Source of the DNA: Pontiella agarivorans
GTDB taxonomy: Bacteria > Verrucomicrobiota > Kiritimatiellia > Kiritimatiellales > Pontiellaceae
Direction of reading: 5' to 3'
Length of the DNA: 64,000 nucleotides
Assembly (NCBI RefSeq): GCF_034531395.1
Contig: NZ_JARVCO010000007.1
Span: 186,001 to 250,000 of the forward strand
Each line of letters begins with the position of its first letter. The stretch's first letter is position 1. The notes below the pieces were generated by a model. That model did not search any database. It was not told where the DNA came from and worked only from the letters and a program-made list of their open reading frames with translations. Below, piece by piece: positions 44,566-53,100 of the stretch. Made by a program: the position numbers and the translations under genes.

Positions 44566-45383
44566 GGCCGTTTATTATTCTGATGCTGCTCGCCGTTGCA
44601 TCCATCGGCCGCGCGGCACCGGAGCGGCTGGTGGTGGTCGGCGGAGCCGTGAATGAAATCGTCTATGCGCTGGGCGCCGATGATCTGCTCGTTGGAAACT
44701 GCGTGTCGAGTTATTACCCGCCGGAGGCTAACCGACTTCCAAAGGTTGGATACCAACGGATGCTTCCGGCAGAGGGGATTATTTCCCTTAATCCGGATCT
44801 GGTGATTCTGACGGATAAGGCGGGGCCGCCGCCGGTGATTCGGCAGTTGGAAAGCACGGGCGTGGAAATCCTTAAACTCGATGCGGCGGAAACCTTTGAC
44901 GGTGTACTGGAGAATATCCGGGATATAGGAGCCAAACTGGGAAAAGCCGATGAAGCGGCTGCGCTGATTGAAAAACTGAAAACGGAAAAAGCTGCTCTCG
45001 ATGCTGAACGGGCGGAAGTGGAAAACAAACCCCGTGTACTTTTTCTCCTGACGCATGGCGGAGCACCGCAGGCGGGAGGTAAAGGGACGACGGCGGATGA
45101 AATGATCACCTTGTCCGGTGCCGAAAATGTGGCCGTTGAATTTCAAGGTTATAAACCGCTTTCCCCTGAAGAGCTGGTTGAGCTGAAGCCGGATTATATT
45201 CTGACTTCGTCTACCGGTATTCAGGCTCCGGGACAGCTGAAGAATGTGCTGGCCATTCCCGGGGTAGCGTTGACGCCGGCGGGGAAGAATAAAAAATTCA
45301 TTGAAATGGATTCGCTGTTGCTTCTCGGTTTCGGGCCGCGGGTGATTGAAGCGGCGACGGAACTGCATCGTTCCTATGAATAA
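44562..45383 (+). CDS. hmuT: Heme ABC transporter periplasmic binding protein HmuT
   Basis: About 273 residues with a signal peptide (MRPFIILMLLAVASIGRAA). The class III solute-binding fold shows LVVVGGAVNEIVYALGADD, VGYQRMLPAEGIISLNPDLV and a long helix. A Tyr in VGYQRM matches the heme-ligand Tyr of HmuT/ShuT. It overlaps hmuS and hmuU, so the whole set is translated as one operon. Confidence 0.94.
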   Translation: MRPFIILMLLAVASIGRAAPERLVVVGGAVNEIVYALGADDLLVGNCVSSYYPPEANRLPKVGYQRMLPAEGIISLNPDLVILTDKAGPPPVIRQLESTGVEILKLDAAETFDGVLENIRDIGAKLGKADEAAALIEKLKTEKAALDAERAEVENKPRVLFLLTHGGAPQAGGKGTTADEMITLSGAENVAVEFQGYKPLSPEELVELKPDYILTSSTGIQAPGQLKNVLAIPGVALTPAGKNKKFIEMDSLLLLGFGPRVIEAATELHRSYE

Positions 45384-46383
45384 AAACGGAAAGCAGATCC
45401 GCTGGCTTTGCATACTGGCTGTGCTGCTGGTCATCGCCGTTTTGGTGGCGGTGTCCGTGGGTGCGGTTTCCATTCCGGTATCCGCCTTGCTGAGTGGGCA
45501 ACTGGATGATCTGCAGCATGCGGTTTTGTTTTCCATACGGATTCCACGGATGCTTCTCGGCGTCATCGTCGGATCCGCTTTGGCTGTATCCGGCGGTGCG
45601 ATGCAGGGGCTGTTCCGGAACCCGCTGGCGGATCCCGGGTTGATCGGGATCACCAGCGGGGCTTCGCTCGCAGTGGCCGTCATGATTGTGCTGATCGGTC
45701 CGACCGCCGGTTTTCCGGGTATCTATGGGCTCAGCATGGCCGCTTTTTCCGGAGCCATTTTTACCTGTTTTGTGATCATGCGTTTTGCGCGGGCTTCGCA
45801 ATCGGTATCGGTGCTTTACATGCTGCTGGCCGGTATTGCCGTCAATGCCATTGCCGGTTCCGCAACCGGATTTCTGACCTATATCAGTGATGATCAGCAG
45901 CTGCGCACACTCACGTTCTGGACCATGGGCAGTCTGGCCAATGCGCTGTGGCCTACCGTGATTGTTTCCGCAACCTGCGTAGTGCCGGCAACGATTCTGA
46001 TCATCAGAAATGCGCGCAGCCTGAATATGCTGATGCTGGGCGAAGAAGATGCCGGCTATCTCGGCGTCGACTGCGATAAACTGAAAAACCGGCTGGTCAT
46101 CATGATTGCACTGGCGGTCGGAGCGGGGGTGGCTGTCAGTGGTTTTATCGGATTTGTCGGACTGGTTGTGCCGCATCTGATCCGCCTGTTTATCGGGCCG
46201 GATCATCGCATTCTGCTTCCGGCCTCTGCTTTGCTGGGGGCCGCCATGCTGCTGGCGGCCGACACGGTTTCGCGCACGGTTGTGGCTCCGGCTGAAATTC
46301 CGGTGGGAATTATTACGAGCCTGATCGGCGGGCCGTTTTTTCTTTGGCTGCTGATCCGGCAGTATGCAGGGAGGGCGTCATGA
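45376..46383 (+). CDS. hmuU: Heme ABC transporter permease HmuU
   Basis: About 335 residues with about ten membrane helices of the FecCD family (WLCILAVLLVIAVLVAVSVG, IPRMLLGVIVGSALAVSGGA, GFIGFVGLVVPHLIRLF). GLVVPHLIRL is the motif that contacts the ATPase. The start overlaps the hmuT stop (ATGAATAA) and the stop overlaps hmuV (ATGA). Confidence 0.95.
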   Translation: MNKNGKQIRWLCILAVLLVIAVLVAVSVGAVSIPVSALLSGQLDDLQHAVLFSIRIPRMLLGVIVGSALAVSGGAMQGLFRNPLADPGLIGITSGASLAVAVMIVLIGPTAGFPGIYGLSMAAFSGAIFTCFVIMRFARASQSVSVLYMLLAGIAVNAIAGSATGFLTYISDDQQLRTLTFWTMGSLANALWPTVIVSATCVVPATILIIRNARSLNMLMLGEEDAGYLGVDCDKLKNRLVIMIALAVGAGVAVSGFIGFVGLVVPHLIRLFIGPDHRILLPASALLGAAMLLAADTVSRTVVAPAEIPVGIITSLIGGPFFLWLLIRQYAGRAS

Positions 46384-47147
46384 TCAAAGCGGAACAGATT
46401 CATTTTTCTGTGGGCTCAAAACAGATTCTTAAGCCGGTCAATGTTGAACTTTCCGGGGCGGGTATAACCGTGGTGCTCGGGCCGAACGGTGCCGGAAAGT
46501 CGACCCTGCTGAAATGTCTGAGCGGGGCCAACCGGTTGAGCGGCGGAACGGTTTCCATCGATGGAAAAACGCTGCAGGCGTATTCCCGGAAAGCGTTGGC
46601 GCTGCGCCGCGCTGTGCTGTCGCAATCCACCGAAATTGCCTTTCCGTTTAAAGTGCACGAAGTGGTGATGATGGGCCGGAATCCGCATAGTGTACGGGGA
46701 GAAACCGAAGCGGATCATCAGATTGTCGAAGAGGCGCTGCGGCATGTGGATGCATCCGATTTGAGCGATCGTGAATTTTCGACCCTTTCCGGCGGCGAAA
46801 AACAGCGGGTGCAGCTGGCGCGGGTACTGGCTCAGGTCTGGGAGCGTAAAGGTGCACTCCTGATGCTGGACGAGCCAACGTCCGCACTGGATCTCCGGCA
46901 CCAGAGCCAGATCCTCGGTTATGTCCGGCGGCAGGTGGAACAGTTCGGCATGACCGTGCTGTGTATTCTGCACGACATCAATCTGGCCGCGTCATATGCC
47001 GACCGTATCATTCTCATGAAAGACGGTGAGATTGTGAAACACGGTGATGCCGATGCTGTTCTGACATCGGACCATCTCAGTGCGGTTTATGATATTCCGG
47101 TGAGCCGTCACGAACTGGCCGGACAGGCCCGTTTTTTCATTGATTAA
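46380..47147 (+). CDS. hmuV: Heme ABC transporter ATP-binding protein HmuV
   Basis: About 255 residues. Walker A is LGPNGAGKST, the Q loop is near LSQSTEIAFPF, the signature is TLSGGEKQRV, Walker B is LLMLDEPTSALD, and the switch His is LCILHDINLAA. This is the energising subunit of HmuTUV. The stop is four bases from the convergent stop at 47144, so the plus-strand heme operon ends here, overlapping the next gene's 3' end. Confidence 0.96.
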   Translation: MIKAEQIHFSVGSKQILKPVNVELSGAGITVVLGPNGAGKSTLLKCLSGANRLSGGTVSIDGKTLQAYSRKALALRRAVLSQSTEIAFPFKVHEVVMMGRNPHSVRGETEADHQIVEEALRHVDASDLSDREFSTLSGGEKQRVQLARVLAQVWERKGALLMLDEPTSALDLRHQSQILGYVRRQVEQFGMTVLCILHDINLAASYADRIILMKDGEIVKHGDADAVLTSDHLSAVYDIPVSRHELAGQARFFID

Positions 47148-48319
47148 ATGCCGAATGCGCGCAGGAATTTTTCGGTGTCAAAATGCTCTTCGAAGAGGTT
47201 CACAATCTTCTGGTGTTTCATTTTGTCGTACAGCTGAATTTTGGTGTCGTTGAAGCATTTATAGAGCATGGCATCGGTTTCGGCGGTATCCTGCATGACG
47301 GCAATCGTCGGCAGGCAGCTTTCGGCCACCAAAGCTTCGGCAGCTGCATCGGGCCGTTTATCGCTGGAGCAGGTGAGGATGAGGCCTCCCAGTTTTTTTT
47401 CGGCGGGTTGCGCATTATTCCAGTCGATTACCTTTTTAAGGCGGCGGTGGGATGCCGCGCCGAGTACGGCGATGTCGCGCGGACGCAGAGCGTGGACGGG
47501 ACTGAAGTTTTCAAAATCCAATGAGATAATCTTCACTTTCCGGCAGGCCCGGTGCCAGGCTCCGGCGCATTTGCCACCTTTGATTGCCCGGTGGTTTTTG
47601 AAGCTTTTGCTGATCAGCTGCATCGATGGATTGTTCAGATATTTCACAATCGGCATATGACCGAATACACTCAATTTCGGGCTCCATTCCGGAAAGATGC
47701 GGTTCAGCGCTTTTTCCGTGATGACCTCTTTCATCTGGTCCAGCTTTTTCGGCAGGACCTTATTGAACAGCACACCGGCCACTTTGCTTTTGTGATGAGA
47801 GAAATAGGAAAAATCCACTTCCAGTTCATCTATGGTTCGGCCGATGCCTCCACCAACCAGATAAAGGATTTTTGCATCGATCATATTTGCAACGCGTGCG
47901 TTGGACAGGCCGACCACCGAACCGACACCGGGATGACCGGTTCCTTCGGCAATGATGATTTTTTTATCCGCCAGCGATTCCATGGTATCACGAATATTTT
48001 TCTCAAACTTTGCCGTGATCTCCGCCTGGTTGGTGCCGGAAATATAATCACGGGTAACGCCGGAGACCACACGCACCGGGGAAAGAATGCCCATGTCCGG
48101 CATATCCAGTCCGGTGAATTCCTTGACGATGCGGACGTCCTTATCAATTTTCTGTCCGTTCGGCAGCGTGGTCATTTCCTGACCCACCGGTTTGAAATAA
48201 CCGATATCTTCAGGGGCAAAGTGTTTGCTGAGAGCCGAAATGACACCCAGGCTCGTGACGGTTTTTCCGGCGTGCTGGCGTTCGCCGGCAATGAAAACGA
48301 CAGGGGGCTTTTTACTCAT
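47144..48319 (-). CDS. BioD-like P-loop protein with DRTGG-type C-terminus
   Basis: About 391 residues. The N-terminal half is a BioD/Pta-N-type ATPase (VFIAGERQHAGKTVTSLGVI as the P loop, IIIAEGTGHPGVGSVVGLSN as a substrate loop). The C-terminal part (ALRPRDIAVLGAASHRRL, GLILTCSSDKRPDAAAEALV) resembles the DRTGG domain. COG0857 proteins of this kind are usually called phosphotransacetylase-like but have no acetyltransferase domain. The start overlaps the stop of the flavoprotein gene, so the two act together; the function is not known. Confidence 0.8.
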   Translation of the reverse strand: MSKKPPVVFIAGERQHAGKTVTSLGVISALSKHFAPEDIGYFKPVGQEMTTLPNGQKIDKDVRIVKEFTGLDMPDMGILSPVRVVSGVTRDYISGTNQAEITAKFEKNIRDTMESLADKKIIIAEGTGHPGVGSVVGLSNARVANMIDAKILYLVGGGIGRTIDELEVDFSYFSHHKSKVAGVLFNKVLPKKLDQMKEVITEKALNRIFPEWSPKLSVFGHMPIVKYLNNPSMQLISKSFKNHRAIKGGKCAGAWHRACRKVKIISLDFENFSPVHALRPRDIAVLGAASHRRLKKVIDWNNAQPAEKKLGGLILTCSSDKRPDAAAEALVAESCLPTIAVMQDTAETDAMLYKCFNDTKIQLYDKMKHQKIVNLFEEHFDTEKFLRAFGI

Positions 48320-50082
48320 TAACTGTTCTCCGTATTTTCCCCAGTGTTGTTGATATTTGTGTCGGTGCAAAGCGAAACTTTCTGGAGGCTGATGGCGTCG
48401 ACCGGGCAGGCTTTCTGGCAGGCTCCGCAACGGATGCATTCATCCTGATTGATCCAGATCAGGTTCATTTCGCGAACATAGTCGGTCGATTCCCAGGAAA
48501 CCGCGCGGCCTTCGCCGTCATGTTCGATCGATTTGAGCATCAGAATACATTCCGGCCGCGGTTTGGCTTTCAGGCACCAGTCGCACTTGATGCACTTATC
48601 CTGATCAATCTCAAATTTATAGTGGCAGCGGTAGCAGCGGTTGGCTTCGGAAACAGCGTCTTTTTCGCGGTAACCCGTTTCCACCTCGCCGTGCAGGCTG
48701 CGCTCGGCGACGGGCAGCATCGGCATGCGGTTGCGCGGAATACGGTTCATTTCAATCGGCCGTCCGGTGGTTTTCGCGGGTTCCACCAACACCGATTTTT
48801 CCATCCGTTTTTCGCCCATCAGAAATTCATCCACCTTTTCAGCCACCTCTTTTGCGTGGCCGATGGCATCAATCAGCGACGAAGCTCCCGAGGCATAATC
48901 GCCCACGGCGAAAACCTTCTGGAAATGTTCCAGAGTCTGGAATGCTTCAGGTTCGCATTCCCAGCTGTGGTCCGGAAACTGGCCGGTGGCCAGCAGGACG
49001 GTATCGGCCGGGATCTCAAATTCCTCGTGGGTTCCGGTCCGGTGAAATTTCATGCCGGAAAGCCGACCGTTATTTTCGAGATAGGCAATCGGCGTGGCGT
49101 GGCATTCGAGCGGAATACCTTCGGTGTCGAGTTCTTCAAGCTCGCCGGGCGTCACGCGCATCACCTCTTTCGAGCGGCGATACAAAACCTTCAAATCCCA
49201 CTGAGCGGTTTCCGCACCAAGCCGGCGGGTGGTGCGCGCGCAGTCCATCGCCGTAAAACCGCCGCCGATGACGAGGACATTTTTTCCAATGTCCGGAACG
49301 TGGCCTTCATTGACCTGCAGCAGGAAATCAAGGCCGTGCATAATGCCGGGGAGGTCGTGGTTCGGCAGGTTCAGGAGGTTGGGTTTCAGCGTTCCGGCGG
49401 CCATGATGACGGCGTCATTTTCGGCAACAAGCTGGGTCAGTGTTATGTCGTCCCCAATTGAAATGCCGCATTGGATTTCAATCCCGAGGCCGGTAATCTG
49501 AGCAATTTCGCGGTCGATGATTTCGCGGGGCAGGCGGAATTCGGGAATACCCTGATTCAGCATGCCGCCGGGCTTTTCATGTTTTTCATAGACCGTAACG
49601 GCGTGGCCCATAAGTTTGAGCTGGCGGGCGATGGTGAGACCGGCGACTCCGGCGCCGATGACGGCCGCTTTTTTCCCGGAGTCCGGAAACCACGGGTTGA
49701 GCATTACCGGCTCGGAATTCTTAAAATCGTCGGCGGAGCGTTTCGAAAAACAGATGGCGACGGGGTCGCCGAGGCCGTCGTAGCCGTGGCGGCAGGCGGA
49801 TTCGCACGGGCGGGCGCAGACGCGGCCGAGCACGGCGGGGAATACATTGTCGACCAGATTGATGCGATAGGCCTTTTCATATTCGCCTTCGGCAATCGCC
49901 GAGAGATAACCGGGAATATCGGTTCCCGCCGGGCAGGCGGCCTGGCAGGGAATATTGGTTTGCAGCCATTGGAAATCTTTTTTGGCGCAGCCTTTTCCCG
50001 TCTTCACTGAAAGTTCAGCGGTGGGGGAATGGGGGCGTTCTTTGGGTTTGAAGAGTTTGCCGATCTGTCCTGATAAATCCAT
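48319..50082 (-). CDS. GltD-like NAD(P)H flavoprotein with N- and C-terminal Fe-S domains
   Basis: About 587 residues: an N-terminal Fe-S ligand part (CQAACPAGTDIPGYLSAI, CARPCESACRHG), FAD motif VIGAGVAGLTIARQ, NAD(P) motif VIGGGFTAMDCART, second FAD contact VFAVGDYASGASS, and a C-terminal ferredoxin-like tail (CIKCDWCLKAKPRPEC and CIRCGACQKACPVDAI). It is like GltD but not next to a gltB, so it probably feeds electrons to another acceptor. I start at 50082, with AGGA upstream; 50121 is the limit of the open frame. Coupled to the DRTGG gene. Confidence 0.87.
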   Translation of the reverse strand: MDLSGQIGKLFKPKERPHSPTAELSVKTGKGCAKKDFQWLQTNIPCQAACPAGTDIPGYLSAIAEGEYEKAYRINLVDNVFPAVLGRVCARPCESACRHGYDGLGDPVAICFSKRSADDFKNSEPVMLNPWFPDSGKKAAVIGAGVAGLTIARQLKLMGHAVTVYEKHEKPGGMLNQGIPEFRLPREIIDREIAQITGLGIEIQCGISIGDDITLTQLVAENDAVIMAAGTLKPNLLNLPNHDLPGIMHGLDFLLQVNEGHVPDIGKNVLVIGGGFTAMDCARTTRRLGAETAQWDLKVLYRRSKEVMRVTPGELEELDTEGIPLECHATPIAYLENNGRLSGMKFHRTGTHEEFEIPADTVLLATGQFPDHSWECEPEAFQTLEHFQKVFAVGDYASGASSLIDAIGHAKEVAEKVDEFLMGEKRMEKSVLVEPAKTTGRPIEMNRIPRNRMPMLPVAERSLHGEVETGYREKDAVSEANRCYRCHYKFEIDQDKCIKCDWCLKAKPRPECILMLKSIEHDGEGRAVSWESTDYVREMNLIWINQDECIRCGACQKACPVDAISLQKVSLCTDTNINNTGENTENS

Positions 50083-50142
50083 GGCCGATATCCTATGCAT
50101 CGGAAAATAGAATGCGAGCAATTTAGATTATGTCTTAACACT

Positions 50143-50172
50143 AAAAAAGGCCGCCCCGCCGGAGCGGGACGA
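50143..50172 (-). terminator. Terminator of the giant phosphoesterase gene
   Basis: On the minus strand GTCCCGC-TCCG-GCGGGGC, then GGCC and TTTTTT. It lies about 25 bases after the stop of the gene at 50196 and 60 bases before the start of the flavoprotein gene. Confidence 0.8.
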
Positions 50173-50195
50173 CCCCTGAGTGCAGCCAGGAGGTG

Positions 50196-53100
50196 TTATT
50201 CCGCTTTTATACGGTAGAACATCTGGTTATAGGCTTCATGAACCGTGTCGGTGTAAACCCCGTCCACAATATTGGACGCCACCGGTTCGAATGCGCCGGC
50301 GGTGAGGTTGGTGGCGAATTCAACCGTGTAGGTTTTGCCGGATGAGGTCACCCATTCCAGCACACCATCGTTGAACCCGGTGATCACCAGCCAGGAGGAA
50401 CCGTCGATCGGCGAGGTGCCGGCATAGAACTCGTCGGCATTGGAAATTCCGTCGCCGTCGAAATCATCGCTGCCGAGCACATCGTAGATGTCATTGATGG
50501 CGTCACCGCCGTCGGCATCCACGATCTGCTGTTCGAATGCATCGTCGAGCCCGTCGTTGTCGGCATCCGGGAAGATCTCAAGGTCAAGCCAGACCAGGCG
50601 ATGGTCGGAGCTTCCGTCGGCCTTCGTGAGGTAGTAGTGGATGTCGGTACGGGACGGCCAGTAGACCCCGCCGCTGAACAGCTTGATGCCGTAGCTGATG
50701 CCCGGCAGCACATAGTCTGCGCGCAGGCCCCAGCTGGCGGTATCATCTGTGTCGCCGGTGCTTTCCAGGCTGCCTTCGCTTTCCGGAACAAAGGCGGCGT
50801 TGATGTTGACGTTGGTCAGCAGCTGGTTGATGGCGGCGTTATAGCTATCGCCTTCGTCCGCATCCGCATTCTGGTCGCCCATAATCACGAAGCGTGATCC
50901 GGCAGCCAGCTGGTTGGTGACCCCGTTGTCGTCGTAGATGTAGGAACCCGCACCCGGCGTAACGTAGTCCGCCCAGAAGCGGATTTCGTCGTGGTTGCGT
51001 TTTCCGTTCCAGTCAAACACATTGGCGTCAATGTCGGCGTCGCCGTCATCGAATACCGGCGGAGTCGGGTGCGAAGCCAGCACGTGAACCATCTCGCCGT
51101 CCACATTCACCGGCACATCCCAATGACTCTTCGAGGAGAGTCGGACAACGTCCAGTTCAGCGGCGGAATAGTAATCCGTTGTGCCGTCGTTCGGCAACAG
51201 GGCGCCCGGCATATCTTTCCAGAGGAATTTCTGGAAGGTGCGGACGTTTTCGGTGTCGATCGGGTATTTGGAGAGGACCACCATACCGTACTGCCCCGGG
51301 AATTCCCCGAAGCCGAAGCAATCATCGGCCGTGCCGAAACTGCCGTCGTTGTTCAGGTCGTAGCCGGAATCGATACCCGTGTTGGATTCCGCAAGGAACA
51401 TATAGGGGAATACGATTGGCGGCGCACCGTTCTGGCTGATTTCCAGATAGTTGGACTTCAGCCGTTCCACAGCCTGCGTCGTGGCGTCGTAGTCGAACTC
51501 GTTGAGCAGGATAATGTCCGGATTGGTGCGCTGGATGATCTCCGCCACTTTCTGAACCTGCTCGCTGTCGCGCGACGCGAGCTCGGCGGTGATGTCGCCT
51601 TCCGCACTGCGGTTCAGGTAGGCATTGTATGTGGCGATCCGAAGGTTGCCCTGTTTGCCCGGCAGTACCGAGCCGTAAGTCACCTGATAGACCTGCACGA
51701 GATCCGCCTGGGTCTGTACCATCTGATTGGTTTCCGCATCCGTCACCGTCAGCGAAACGGTGTAGAGGCCGGCATTTTCATACAGGTGGATCGGGCTGGC
51801 CTCGGTGGAGGTTTCGCCGTCGCCGAAGTTCCAGAGGTAGGAATAGGGCTCCGTGCCGCTGGTTACAAACGGAACAAACGTTACCGGTTCGATGGTGGTG
51901 TAGTCCGACTGGTCGATCGTGAAATTCACGCTCAGGCCCATGCCGCCGGTCCGCACAATGCGGATGTTGTCCACACCCAGCAGACGCCCGTCGCCGGGGC
52001 CTGTGCCGGTGGTGGTGTAGCGGAAGGCCACGGTCACTGGGCCGAGGTAGGAGGACAGATCGACGGAAGCTGAGGTCCAGGCGTCGTACAGATCGCCTGT
52101 ATCGATTTCCGTGGCCTGCCAGGTGCCGTTGGTGACATCCACCGGATAGTCGGTGGTCACCATCACTTCGAGGGATGGGCCGCCGTATTTGCTGAAGACA
52201 TCAAATTGCAGCTCGGCATTAGCTCCGGCTTCGAGTTTCACGGTCGGGCCGACCAGCCAGTCGATGCTGTTGGTGTCTGCACCATATCCGTTGGCGAAGG
52301 CGCCTTTCTGCTCGGCTTCGGTATCGAGGCCCCAGTCGGCATTACTCAGCAGGCTGTTGGCGGTGAAACTGGAGTCGCCGAGCGTGTCGGCATCGTCGAA
52401 GTCTTCGCTCATGTAGGTGTGGGCATTGGCGCGGAGGACGATATTGTCTACTTCCCATACCCGGCTCTGGCCGCCGCCGGTTCCGGTGCTGGTATAGAGG
52501 AAGGCCACACGAACGTTTTCGCTTTCCGACTCCACCTTCACGTTGTCTACGCCGATACGTGCACCGCCACCGCTTCCGGTGCCGGTGGTGGTGTAGCGGA
52601 AGGCTACATTCACGCTGGTTCCGGCATAGGCCGACAGGTCCACGGAAATGTCCTCCCAGGTATCCCAGAACAGATCACTGTCCGGCGGAACGGTGAAAGA
52701 ATCCCAGGTGCCGTTAGCCAGCGGATCGCCGGTTCCGGTGTAGTTGGTGGAGACCATGACTTCGAGGTCGGGTCTGCCGTATTTGTGGTACATCTGGAAT
52801 TTCAGGGCACCCGCCGCACCTTCCGGCAGCGCAAAGGCCGGGGAGATCAGCCAGTCATCGCTGAGGTCATCCGCACCGAATCCGTTGGCCACCATGCCCC
52901 ACTGGCCGGCACGCTGTTCGTGCACCCAGTCGGCATTGCTGGAACGGCTGTACTGCGTGAAGGAACCGATGCCGTCTTCAAAGTCTTCGAGCGGCGTAAG
53001 TGAGAAGTCGAGCTCACCGGTGGTTTCGAATGCATAGCCGCCGGTCGAAGGCATCATGGACGGAAGGGTCCACCAGTCGGCCTCGGACGGGCTGCTCATG

